Of a DNA stretch of 5,357 bases, positions 1 through 5,357 are shown piece after piece (the first letter of the stretch is position 1; every line of letters begins with the position of its first letter). The translations under genes and the position numbers were made by a program. The DNA comes from an uncultured Bacteroides sp. (GTDB lineage: Bacteria; Bacteroidota; Bacteroidia; Bacteroidales; UBA932). Below the pieces are notes generated by a model. The model did no database searches. It was not told the DNA's origin and was given only the letters and a program-made list of their open reading frames with translations. The DNA is taken from assembly GCA_900543205.1 (NCBI GenBank), contig UQQM01000055.1, forward strand, positions 1 to 5,357, read 5' to 3'.

Positions 1-827
1 TCGTCCATTCCGAGCTCCTCCTGGATCGTGCGCAGCTGGTTGTTGAGGTAGTATTCCCTCTGCTGTTGGTCGATTTCGTTCTTGACCTTCTGGTTGATCT
101 CCTGCTTGATCTTCATGAGCTCTATCTGCATGTCGAGCACCGAGAGCAGCTTGAGTCCGCGTATCTTCACGTCGTCGTATTCGAGCAGGTGCATCCTGGA
201 CTCGAAATTCTCGACGTCGATGGTCGTGGCCACGAAGTTCACGAGGAAGCGGAAGTCATCGATGGCCTTGACCGCGCCGATGGTCTCGCGCGTGCCCATG
301 TTGGAGCTGCGGAGAATCTGTATGGCCTTGTCCTTGATGGCCTCGCTGATTGCCTTTATGTCAGTGCTGCGCCCGTCCTCCCTGAGAATGTCGGGAAGAT
401 AGTGGACGCGCGCGTTGATGTAGGGGTTGTAGGCTATCACGGCATCGATTTCCAGGCGCTTGAAGGCCTGAAGGATGGCCGTGATGGTGCCGTCCGGCAT
501 GTCGAGGGTCTTGATGATCTTGCAGACGGAACCGTAGCGGAAGAGATCCTCCTCCTGGGGCTCCTCGACCATCACGTCCTCCTGCGGCACGGCTCCGATG
601 AAGAAGCCGTCCTTCTCCGCGTCGTGGATCAGCTTGATGGACTTTTCGCGTCCTATCGTTATGGGGAAGATGGCTCCCGGGAACAGCACCGCGTTGCGCA
701 GCGCCAGGATGGGGAGCACGTCGGGAAGCTCCGACTCGTCTATCTTTATCGCATTTTCGCCCTGAAGCACCGGAATGATGCTTACCTCCGCTCCCGAAGG
801 CAAGGTGAATTCTTTATCCAATTTCAT
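1..827 (-). CDS. lon: Lon ATP-dependent protease, N-terminal part (partial, cut by left window edge)
   Basis: Lon is a cytoplasmic AAA+ serine protease that degrades misfolded and regulatory proteins. Reading the minus strand from the ATG at 827-825 gives 275 codons open to the window edge. Residues 40-63 carry the start of the LON substrate-binding domain (ILALRNAVLFPG, then PITIGREKS), and that domain runs to about residue 230. A charged helical stretch follows and ends in QQREYYLNNQLRTIQEELG at about 255-273, a highly recognisable Lon signature just before the AAA+ module. The Walker motifs and the Ser-Lys catalytic dyad would lie beyond the left edge; family length is about 800 residues, so roughly one third is present. 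The start fits the usual Bacteroidota N-terminal extension of about 35 residues before the LON domain. No Shine-Dalgarno is seen. The gene is divergent from the HU gene. Family assignment is firm; whether the rest is intact cannot be seen. Confidence 0.95.
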   Translation of the reverse strand, partial: MKLDKEFTLPSGAEVSIIPVLQGENAIKIDESELPDVLPILALRNAVLFPGAIFPITIGREKSIKLIHDAEKDGFFIGAVPQEDVMVEEPQEEDLFRYGSVCKIIKTLDMPDGTITAILQAFKRLEIDAVIAYNPYINARVHYLPDILREDGRSTDIKAISEAIKDKAIQILRSSNMGTRETIGAVKAIDDFRFLVNFVATTIDVENFESRMHLLEYDDVKIRGLKLLSVLDMQIELMKIKQEINQKVKNEIDQQQREYYLNNQLRTIQEELGMD

Positions 828-994
828 AGTTCTGCCAAAATGTCAGTAAAATTAACATGATAATCCAGGCCGTGAATATAGTCAATCTCCGTGCCATCGC
901 AAAAACTGGCAAATGATTTTGAATAATAAAAAAATTAACCTAATTTTGTCTTCTGTTTTCACTGAATTGTTATTGACAAGTAATTATATATAAT
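828..994. other. Divergent lon / HU intergenic region, AT-rich, promoters not resolved
   Basis: This 167-bp stretch must hold the start signals for both lon (minus) and the HU gene (plus). It is clearly more AT-rich than the flanking genes, with A-runs near 929-934 and an alternating TA run at 984-994 directly before the HU start. I could not place a convincing TAnnTTTG -7 box with a -33 partner for either direction. The best HU candidate pairs TTTG at 945-948 with a weak TATTGACA at 971-978, 22 bp apart. Confidence 0.35.
832..846 (-). promoter_or_regulatory. Imperfect palindrome immediately upstream of lon (candidate operator or leader hairpin)
   Basis: On the lon strand this reads CTGACA-TTT-TGGCAG, two 6-base arms with one mismatch around a 3-base centre, ending 4 nt before the lon ATG. 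It could be a repressor site for a heat-shock/stress regulator, or a small hairpin in the lon 5' leader. The symmetry is seen directly; the function is inferred. Confidence 0.4.
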
Positions 995-1309
995 ATGGCA
1001 AAAGAAGGAAACAAGGCCAGCAGCGTGACCAAGGCCGATCTCGTCAACGAGATTGCCTCGAAGACCGGGGTGGAGAAAGTGGTCGTAAAGAATATTGTCG
1101 AGGCTGTGATGGACAGCGTGAAGTCATCCATAATCAAGGGCAATCCGGTATACCTCCGCGGTTTCGGAAGCTTCATCGTGAAGCACCGCGCGCAGAAGGC
1201 TGCCCGCAACATCACCAAGAAGACCACGATGACGATTCCCGAGCATGACATCCCCGCGTTCAAGCCTTCCAAGTCTTTCGTCAACGCTGTGAAGAACAAG
1301 GGTGAATAG
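995..1309 (+). CDS. HU/IHF-family nucleoid DNA-binding protein
   Basis: This 104-residue protein matches the length and fold plan of the HU/IHF family. These are dimeric histone-like proteins that bend and compact DNA and assist replication, recombination and transcription. A short basic N-terminal extension (about residues 1-10) precedes the helical dimerisation region (TKADLVNEIASKTGV, about 12-26, through about 47). The beta-saddle follows with YLRGFGSFIVKHR (53-65), and the DNA-binding arm runs from about 66 to 90, ending IPAFKPSKSF. In classical HU the arm tip reads GRNPxTG, with an intercalating proline. Here the matching position is Ile73 in ARNITKK, a variant I associate with Bacteroidota members. 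The start lacks a Shine-Dalgarno and sits in an AT-rich leader. It is first in a plus-strand run with the 29-aa ORF (29 nt downstream) and rng. It is not assignable to hupA, hupB, ihfA or ihfB by orthology, so no symbol is given. Confidence 0.93.
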   Translation: MAKEGNKASSVTKADLVNEIASKTGVEKVVVKNIVEAVMDSVKSSIIKGNPVYLRGFGSFIVKHRAQKAARNITKKTTMTIPEHDIPAFKPSKSFVNAVKNKGE

Positions 1310-1338
1310 AAGGAAAATCAACAATAACCATTCATATT

Positions 1339-1428
1339 ATGCCAAACGGTAAGAAGCATAAAAGACATAAGATGTCGACGCACAAGCGCAAGAAGCGCTT
1401 GCGCCTGAACAGACATAAGAAGAAGTAG
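1339..1428 (+). CDS. 29-aa basic AURKAIP1/COX24-domain protein, bS22/mS38-like small ribosomal protein
   Basis: This ORF of 29 codons plus a TAG begins MPNGKKHKRHKMSTHKRKK and ends NRHKKK. Nearly all residues are Lys, Arg or His, and there is no acidic residue. The KMxxHKRKKRxRxxRxKK pattern matches the AURKAIP1/COX24 C-terminal domain. That domain is known in mitochondrial small-subunit protein mS38 and in the short mycobacterial 30S protein bS22, which lies near the decoding centre on 16S rRNA. By family I infer that it is a 30S-subunit component binding rRNA. It lies 29 nt after the HU stop and 53 nt before rng, between two firmly identified genes, and keeps a clean reading frame despite its size. 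No Shine-Dalgarno sits at the right distance; AAGGA at 1310-1314 is too far upstream. The family call is strong; ribosome association in this organism is inferred. Confidence 0.85.
   Translation: MPNGKKHKRHKMSTHKRKKRLRLNRHKKK
1386..1404 (+). other. Perfect 7-bp hairpin inside the 29-aa ORF
   Basis: GCGCAAG at 1386-1392 pairs perfectly with CTTGCGC at 1398-1404 around a 5-base loop (AAGCG). No T-run follows, so it is not a terminator. It may be an mRNA structure, or simply a by-product of Arg/Lys codons (CGC, AAG) next to a CTTGCGC-type codon context. Confidence 0.35.
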
Positions 1429-1433
1429 TCGAG

Positions 1434-1468
1434 AAAAGTCCGACGGGGGATCCGGCGGGCTTTTTCTT
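1434..1468 (+). terminator. Intrinsic terminator or attenuator between the 29-aa ORF and rng
   Basis: AAAAGTCCGACGG (1434-1446) pairs with CCGGCGGGCTTTT (1452-1464) around a 5-base loop, with one G-U pair and one A/G mismatch. It is GC-rich at the core and is followed by TTTTTCTT (1461-1468). This is a standard rho-independent shape. It begins 5 nt after the stop of the 29-aa ORF and ends only 13 nt before the rng ATG, so it probably acts as a partial terminator or leader element for rng. Confidence 0.75.
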
Positions 1469-1481
1469 AATCGTATGTTCA

Positions 1482-3041
1482 ATGGAAACCGCGAAAACTG
1501 ACAAGGACCTGGTGGTCGACGTGACCGCCTCTGAAGTTCGGATAGCGCTGATGGAGAACCATCGCCTGATCGAGCTTGACAGGCAGTCAACCAAGAGTCA
1601 TGGCTTCACGGTGGGGGACGTCTACCTGGGAAAGGTCAAGAAGCTGCTCCCCGCCCTGAACGCCGCTTTCGTGGATATCGGCGACACCAAGGAGGCGTTT
1701 GTCCATTACCTTGACCTGGGAATGTATTTCAACGCATTCGACACCTTCGTCAAGGAAAGCAATCCCAACAGGGAGCTTGGAAAGCTTTTCTCTGGCATGA
1801 AGCTGGGCCCCGTCCTGCCCAAGGACGGGAGGATAGAGGAGTACCTCAAGCTCGGACAGATGATCATGGTCCAGATTACCAAGGAGCCGATCTCCACCAA
1901 AGGTTCGAGGTTGTCTGCGGAGATTTCATTGGCAGGACGCAATATTGTACTGCTGCCTTTTGCAGAGAAGGTGAGCGTTTCACAGAAAATCGCCTCGCGC
2001 GAGGAAAAAAGAAGGCTTGAGACTCTTGTGAGGAGCATACTCCCCAGGAACTACGGGGCCATAATCCGCACCGCCGCAGAGAACAAGAACGCCGCGGTCC
2101 TGGTCGCGGAGCTGAAGTCCCTGATAGAGAAATGGGAGGGCTCGTGGACGAAGCTGGCTTCATCGAAAGGTGTGAAGCTCCTGTTCACTGAATATGACAA
2201 GACGACGGCCGTGCTGCGCGATCTCCTCAATGATTCTTTCTCGAACGTCTACGTGAACGACACGCGGGTGTACGACGAGGTCAGAAACTACATTTCGCTG
2301 ATATCTCCGGAACAGGAGAAGATAGTGAAGTTCTACGACGGCAAGGAGCCGATTTTTGACCATTTTGAGGTTACGCGCCAGATCAAGAGCTCTTTCGGGA
2401 AGGTGGTGCCCATGAAGCAGGGTGCATATCTGGTCATAGAGCACACCGAAGCCCTGAATGTAATCGACGTCAACAGCGGCATACGCGCCAAAACGACCGA
2501 CCAGGAGGAGAACACCTTCGAGGTCAACAAGATAGCTGCCGAGGAAATTGCCCGTCAGATGAGACTGAGGGACATGGGCGGCATCATCATAGTCGATTTC
2601 ATCGACATGGACAAGGTCGAGCACCGCAATGAGCTGTTCAACTACATGAGGGAGCTGCTCGAGAGCGACAGAGCCAAGCACAACGTGCTGCCGCTCACTA
2701 AATTCGGACTGATGCAGATCACCCGTCAGCGCATCCGCCCGATTACTGAAATCAACACTACGGAGAAATGCCCTCTCTGCCACGGTACGGGCAAGATAGC
2801 CTCCACGGTGATAATTGACGAGGAAGTGGAACGGAAGCTGGCCTTCTATGCGGAGAAGGGTATGAAATCCTTCGTGCTGCATCTGAGCCCCATACTCGGG
2901 GCCTACCTGACAAGGGGCCTGAATTCGTATATCCGCAAATGGAAACGCAAGTACAAGTGCAAGCTGAAGGTCGTCGAAATGACGGACCACAGCATCCTGC
3001 AATATGAAATCTGTGATGAAAACGGAAAGGCCCTGGACTAG
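1482..3041 (+). CDS. rng: Ribonuclease G (RNase E/G family endoribonuclease)
   Basis: RNase E/G enzymes cut single-stranded AU-rich RNA near 5' ends. RNase G matures the 16S rRNA 5' end and helps mRNA turnover in the cytoplasm. The 519-residue product starts with the family N-terminus (LVVDVTASEVRIALMENHRL, about 10-29). An S1 RNA-binding domain follows at about 35-130 (GDVYLGKVKKLLPALNAAFVDIG). Next come the RNase H-like and 5'-sensor regions, and the catalytic DNase I-like region. The metal-binding aspartates are visible: Asp329 in NVIDVNSG and Asp372 in VDFIDM, matching D303 and D346 of E. coli RNase E. Cys430 and Cys433 in CPLCHGTGKI form the zinc-link of the dimer-of-dimers. There is no long acidic or Arg-rich C-terminal scaffold, so RNase G fits better than RNase E. 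The length is slightly above the E. coli RNase G length of about 490. It follows the HU and 29-aa genes, behind a terminator-like hairpin. Confidence 0.95.
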   Translation: METAKTDKDLVVDVTASEVRIALMENHRLIELDRQSTKSHGFTVGDVYLGKVKKLLPALNAAFVDIGDTKEAFVHYLDLGMYFNAFDTFVKESNPNRELGKLFSGMKLGPVLPKDGRIEEYLKLGQMIMVQITKEPISTKGSRLSAEISLAGRNIVLLPFAEKVSVSQKIASREEKRRLETLVRSILPRNYGAIIRTAAENKNAAVLVAELKSLIEKWEGSWTKLASSKGVKLLFTEYDKTTAVLRDLLNDSFSNVYVNDTRVYDEVRNYISLISPEQEKIVKFYDGKEPIFDHFEVTRQIKSSFGKVVPMKQGAYLVIEHTEALNVIDVNSGIRAKTTDQEENTFEVNKIAAEEIARQMRLRDMGGIIIVDFIDMDKVEHRNELFNYMRELLESDRAKHNVLPLTKFGLMQITRQRIRPITEINTTEKCPLCHGTGKIASTVIIDEEVERKLAFYAEKGMKSFVLHLSPILGAYLTRGLNSYIRKWKRKYKCKLKVVEMTDHSILQYEICDENGKALD

Positions 3042-3056
3042 GGCCTTTCTTTTTTT
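3026..3056 (+). terminator. Intrinsic terminator overlapping the end of rng
   Basis: AAAGGCCCT (3026-3034) and AGGGCCTTT (3040-3048) form a perfect 9-bp stem with a GGACT loop, followed by a 7-T run (3050-3056). The left arm encodes the last residues of RNase G, and the stop codon lies at the loop/right-arm junction. Confidence 0.9.
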
Positions 3057-3066
3057 GCGGCGAGGC

Positions 3067-3097
3067 ATTGCGGGAGCGGAAATTATTCTTATATTTG
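3067..3097 (+). promoter_or_regulatory. Bacteroidota-type promoter for the rubrerythrin gene
   Basis: TATATTTG at 3090-3097 is an exact match to the Bacteroidota primary-sigma -7 consensus TAnnTTTG. ATTG at 3067-3070 is a near -33 box (consensus TTTG), with a 19-bp spacer. Transcription would start near 3104, leaving an A/T-rich leader of about 40 nt without a Shine-Dalgarno. It lies after the rng terminator, so the gene has its own transcript. Confidence 0.6.
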
Positions 3098-3143
3098 CAG
3101 TACTAATTTGGAATAATTCAAAATAACTCACTAATTCAACGTT

Positions 3144-3701
3144 ATGAAAAAGAAATTCAGATGTCTTGTCTGCGGCTATGTCTACGAGGGTGAGAATCCT
3201 CCCGCAGAGTGCCCCCAGTGCCACGCGAAGTCAGATAAGTTCGTGGAAATCAAGGATGAGGGCAAGCTTGTATGGGCTTGCGAGCATCATCTTGGCGACG
3301 GAAAGGTGGAGGATGCCGAGGTCATGCAGGGCCTTCACGACCATTTCAACGGCGAGTGCACGGAAGTGGGCATGTACCTTGCGATGAGCCGCCAGGCCGA
3401 GCGCGAGGGCTATCCCGAGATAGCCGAGGCCTTCAAGCGCTATGCGTTCGAGGAGGCCGAGCATGCCGCCAAGTTCGCCGAACTGCTCGGCGAGGTGGTA
3501 TGGGATACCAAGACCAATCTCGAGAAGCGCGCCGAGGCCGAATGCGGAGCCTGCGAGGGCAAGCTTGCCATCGCCACCCGTGCAAAGCAGCTCGGCTACG
3601 ACGCTATCCACGACACCGTACATGAGATGGCCAAGGACGAGGCCCGTCACGGCGCCGGATTCCAGGGCCTGCTCAAGAGGTATTTCGGAGAAGAGAAGTA
3701 G
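3144..3701 (+). CDS. rbr: Reverse rubrerythrin (rubredoxin-first), NADH peroxidase-type
   Basis: Rubrerythrins are cytoplasmic non-haem di-iron proteins that reduce hydrogen peroxide to water and protect anaerobes from oxygen. The 185-residue protein has the 'reverse' order. The rubredoxin-like Fe(Cys)4 domain comes first, with Cys7/Cys10 in CLVCGY and Cys23/Cys26 in CPQC. A short WACEHH linker (44-49) leads to a ferritin-like four-helix domain from about residue 60. Likely di-iron ligands are Glu71 or Glu74 ([10 protein letters not shown]), Glu104 and His107 (EEAEH), Glu133, and Glu166 and His169 (DEARH). The sequence closely resembles clostridial proteins called NADH peroxidase; the electron donor here is unknown. 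Two extra cysteines, Cys134 and Cys137 (CGAC), stand beside a presumed iron ligand. It is monocistronic, with its own promoter and terminator. The family is certain; the symbol is generic. Confidence 0.93.
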   Translation: MKKKFRCLVCGYVYEGENPPAECPQCHAKSDKFVEIKDEGKLVWACEHHLGDGKVEDAEVMQGLHDHFNGECTEVGMYLAMSRQAEREGYPEIAEAFKRYAFEEAEHAAKFAELLGEVVWDTKTNLEKRAEAECGACEGKLAIATRAKQLGYDAIHDTVHEMAKDEARHGAGFQGLLKRYFGEEK

Positions 3702-3723
3702 GGTTTCCTGCTGAAATATTGTC

Positions 3724-3753
3724 ACTCGCCGGGGCCGCTCCCCGGCGAGTTTT
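3724..3753 (+). terminator. Intrinsic terminator after the rubrerythrin gene
   Basis: ACTCGCCGGGG (3724-3734) and CCCCGGCGAGT (3740-3750) make a perfect 11-bp GC-rich stem with a CCGCT loop, 22 nt after the stop codon. The T-run is short (TTTT, 3750-3753), so termination rests mainly on the very stable stem. The T-run overlaps the -33 box of the next promoter. Confidence 0.82.
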
Positions 3754-3780
3754 GCGTATGGCGGGGATTTTGTATATTTG
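3751..3780 (+). promoter_or_regulatory. Bacteroidota-type promoter for the membrane metallopeptidase
   Basis: TATATTTG at 3773-3780 matches the TAnnTTTG -7 consensus exactly, and TTTG at 3751-3754 matches the -33 box. The spacer is 18 bp, slightly shorter than the usual 19-21. The predicted start near 3787 leaves about 20 nt of leader before the ATG. Confidence 0.55.
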
Positions 3781-3806
3781 GGGCTGGAATCATTTTACAG
3801 AAGAAT

Positions 3807-4481
3807 ATGAATATTTGGCTTATAATCATCGGCGTGATGGTGATTTCCTTCATCATCCAGTCGACGCTCAACAGCAAGTTCAACAAGTACTCCAGGGTGC
3901 CGTCGCCCCATGGTCTTACGGGAGCGGATGTCGCCAGGCTCATGCTCCAGCAGAACGGAATCCATGACGTGACGGTACAGTCGGTGGGAGGAAAGCTCAC
4001 CGATCACTACAACCCCGCCGACAAGACGGTGAACCTGAGCGAGGCCGTCTACGGAAGCGCCTCCATAGCGGCTTGCGCCGTGGCAGCCCACGAAACCGGC
4101 CATGCAATCCAGCATGCCCAGGGATATGCGCCTCTGAGGCTGAGGTCGGCCCTGGTGCCGGTGGTGACCTTCGCCAACAATACTGTGCAGTGGGTGCTGC
4201 TTCTCGGAGTTCTGCTCCTCAATGTATTTCCCGCGCTGCTGTGGATTGGCATAATCCTTTTCGCGATGACCACCCTCTTCAGCCTCGTGACGCTTCCGGT
4301 GGAGATCAACGCCAGCCAGCGCGCCGTCGAATGGCTTGACGGAGCCGGGGTCGTGGATTTCGAGACCAAGCCCATGGCTGTGGATGCGCTCAAGTGGGCC
4401 GCATATACCTACGTCATAGCGGCCATAGGCTCGCTTGCTACCTTGTTCTATTATATAGGGCTCGCGAGCGACAGACGATAG
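3807..4481 (+). CDS. YugP-type membrane zinc metallopeptidase (Zn_peptidase_2 family)
   Basis: This 224-residue integral membrane protein matches the YugP / neutral zinc metallopeptidase family (Pfam Zn_peptidase_2), whose substrates are largely unknown. An N-terminal membrane segment (about 3-20, IWLIIIGVMVISFIIQ) is followed by a soluble stretch with GLTGADVARLMLQQNGI (36-52) and the DHYNPADKTVNLSEAVY strand motif (66-82). The zinc site HETGH is at 95-99, followed by AIQHAQGYAPL. Two more hydrophobic segments (about 115-140 and 143-164) lead to LPVEINASQRA (163-173), where Glu166 is the likely third zinc ligand. A last hydrophobic segment is at about 198-218. All family hallmarks and the usual length are present, so it looks intact and active. 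The start gives the membrane anchor directly, and no Shine-Dalgarno is seen. It has its own promoter, converges on glmS and forms no obvious operon. A role in membrane-protein turnover is inferred. Confidence 0.9.
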   Translation: MNIWLIIIGVMVISFIIQSTLNSKFNKYSRVPSPHGLTGADVARLMLQQNGIHDVTVQSVGGKLTDHYNPADKTVNLSEAVYGSASIAACAVAAHETGHAIQHAQGYAPLRLRSALVPVVTFANNTVQWVLLLGVLLLNVFPALLWIGIILFAMTTLFSLVTLPVEINASQRAVEWLDGAGVVDFETKPMAVDALKWAAYTYVIAAIGSLATLFYYIGLASDRR

Positions 4482-4495
4482 CCTGTCCCGGACAT

Positions 4496-4534
4496 TGAAA
4501 AGACTCCGCCCCACAACAGGGACGGAGTCTTTCA
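4496..4534. terminator. Bidirectional intrinsic terminator between the metallopeptidase and glmS
   Basis: AAAGACTCCG (4499-4508) pairs with CGGAGTCTTT (4523-4532), and CCC (4509-4511) with GGG (4519-4521), with one bulged A and a 7-base loop. The outer A:T pairs give a short T-run on each strand, so the hairpin can end both convergent transcripts. It lies 14 nt after the metallopeptidase stop and 16 nt beyond the glmS stop. Confidence 0.85.
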
Positions 4535-4550
4535 GTATATGCCGGTCCGT

Positions 4551-5357
4551 CTATTCGACCGTGACGGATTTGGCGAGGTTGCGCGGCTGGTCGACGTCGC
4601 GCCCCTTGGCGATGGCGATGTGGTACGCGAGGAGCTGGAGCGGGATGGACGAGAGCAGCGGCGCGAAGCACTCCTCCGTGTCGGGAATCTCGAGGGAGAA
4701 GTCGGAGAGCGCGCGCACGTCGGTGTCGCCCTCGGTGACTATGCTGATGATCCTGCCCCTGCGGGCCTTGATCTCCTGGATGTTGCTGAGTATCTTGTCG
4801 TAGTTGCCGTTCCTGGGCGCTATCACGACCGTGGGCATCTCGTCGTCAATCAGCGCGATAGGGCCGTGCTTCATCTCCGCAGCGGGGTATCCCTCGGCAT
4901 GGATGTAGGAGATTTCCTTGAGCTTGAGCGCGCCCTCCATGGCCACGGGGTAGTTGTATCCGCGTCCGAGGTAGAGGAAGTTGCGCGCGTAGGTGAAGGT
5001 CTTGGCCAGCTCCGCGATTTCCTCGTCGTGCTTGAGGATGGCCGAGATCTTGTCGGGTATGGTCTGGAGCTCCCGGACGAGTTCAGCCCTGCGGCTGTCG
5101 GAAATGGTGCCGAGCTGCTCGGCTATGCTGAGCGCTATGAGGAACAGGACGGTGACCTGTGCGGTGAACGCCTTGGTGGAGGCGACGCCGATTTCGGGCC
5201 CGATGTGGGTGTAGCACCCGGTGTCGGTGGCCCTGGCTATGGAGGAGCCCACGACGTTGCAGATTCCGAAGAGGAAGGCTCCGGACTCCCTTGCGAGGTT
5301 GACTGCGGCCAGGGTGTCGGCGGTCTCGCCCGACTGCGAGATGGCGATGACCACGTC
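4551..5357 (-). CDS. glmS: Glutamine--fructose-6-phosphate aminotransferase, C-terminal isomerase part (partial, cut by right window edge)
   Basis: GlmS makes glucosamine-6-phosphate from fructose-6-phosphate and glutamine, the entry step to UDP-GlcNAc for peptidoglycan and lipopolysaccharide. The visible 268 codons cover most of the two SIS sugar-phosphate domains. The first contains AISQSGETADTL near the window edge, then GPEIGVASTKAFTAQ. The second contains FLYLGRGYNYPVAMEGALKL, KEISYIHAEGYPAAEMKHGP, with the KxxE isomerase residues and the histidine of KHGP. The protein ends DVDQPRNLAKSVTVE, the near-invariant GlmS C-terminus that closes the active site and carries the conserved terminal Lys. 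The N-terminal glutaminase domain with its Cys1 nucleophile lies off the right edge. No frame break is seen. The 5' leader is outside the window, so regulation cannot be judged. Confidence 0.97.
   Translation of the reverse strand, partial: DVVIAISQSGETADTLAAVNLARESGAFLFGICNVVGSSIARATDTGCYTHIGPEIGVASTKAFTAQVTVLFLIALSIAEQLGTISDSRRAELVRELQTIPDKISAILKHDEEIAELAKTFTYARNFLYLGRGYNYPVAMEGALKLKEISYIHAEGYPAAEMKHGPIALIDDEMPTVVIAPRNGNYDKILSNIQEIKARRGRIISIVTEGDTDVRALSDFSLEIPDTEECFAPLLSSIPLQLLAYHIAIAKGRDVDQPRNLAKSVTVE

Noticed and set aside
66..860. Long plus-strand open frame of 264 codons opposite lon
   Set aside because: The minus strand encodes an unmistakable Lon N-terminus over the same span. The plus frame gives a Leu/Asp/Val/His-rich sequence with no recognisable family, as expected from antisense reading of a GC-rich gene.
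973..994. TTGACA followed by TATAAT before the HU gene, resembling an E. coli sigma-70 promoter
   Set aside because: The two boxes are only 10 bp apart instead of about 17, and the -10 would touch the start codon. Bacteroidota primary sigma factors use a different consensus.
828..994. Possible small RNA or riboswitch in the divergent intergenic region
   Set aside because: Apart from the 15-bp palindrome there is no extended stem, terminator or recognisable riboswitch core; the region is simply AT-rich.
2160..3224. Minus-strand open frame of 354 codons opposite rng
   Set aside because: It runs antisense through the conserved catalytic part of RNase G, across a terminator and into the rubrerythrin gene, and shows no domain or start context. 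It is a codon-bias shadow.
3231..3725. Minus-strand 164-codon open frame opposite the rubrerythrin
   Set aside because: The plus strand has clear CxxC and di-iron motifs. The antisense frame is low-complexity Leu/Gly/Ala-rich, with a start inside the terminator region.
3795..4514. Minus-strand 239-codon open frame opposite the metallopeptidase
   Set aside because: The plus strand encodes HETGH and the other family motifs. The antisense frame begins inside the terminator hairpin region and resembles no known family.
1..5357. Defence system, mobile element, CRISPR array or biosynthetic cluster
   Set aside because: All substantial genes are recognisable housekeeping or stress genes. There are no direct repeats, transposase or integrase genes, or spacer arrays, and the inverted repeats are accounted for by terminators or short local sites.

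Overview
The window looks like a chromosomal housekeeping segment from a member of the Bacteroidota, probably a Bacteroidales gut-type lineage with moderately high GC. Four things point there. The HU-type protein has the ARNIT...IPAFKPSKSF C-terminal arm typical of that phylum. A 29-codon, very basic AURKAIP1/COX24-type ORF lies beside an RNase E/G gene. Shine-Dalgarno sequences are missing before almost every start. Two clean TAnnTTTG-type -7 boxes precede genes. Genus-level placement cannot be supported from the sequence alone.

Layout from left to right. Positions 1-827 (minus strand) hold the N-terminal third of Lon protease, cut by the window edge. A 167-bp AT-rich divergent intergenic region follows and contains a 15-bp imperfect palindrome just upstream of the lon start. 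Then come three plus-strand genes: an HU/IHF-family DNA-binding protein (995-1309), a 29-aa basic ribosomal-protein-like ORF (1339-1428), and RNase G (1482-3041). A strong intrinsic-terminator-like hairpin sits between the last two, only 13 nt before the rng start. Another terminator overlaps the rng stop codon. A rubredoxin-first ('reverse') rubrerythrin / NADH peroxidase (3144-3701) follows with its own promoter and terminator. Next is a YugP-type membrane zinc metallopeptidase (3807-4481) with its own promoter. A bidirectional terminator (4496-4534) separates it from the convergent glmS gene, whose C-terminal 268 residues lie on the minus strand from 4551 to the right edge.

The functional themes are protein quality control (Lon, membrane metallopeptidase), RNA and ribosome maturation (RNase G plus a small bS22/mS38-like protein), nucleoid structure (HU), oxygen/peroxide defence (rubrerythrin) and amino-sugar synthesis for the cell wall (GlmS). 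I see no mobile element, CRISPR array, tRNA, rRNA or phage gene, and no clear undescribed multi-gene system. The points most worth a second look are the HU / 29-aa protein / rng cluster with its internal hairpin, and the palindrome in front of lon.
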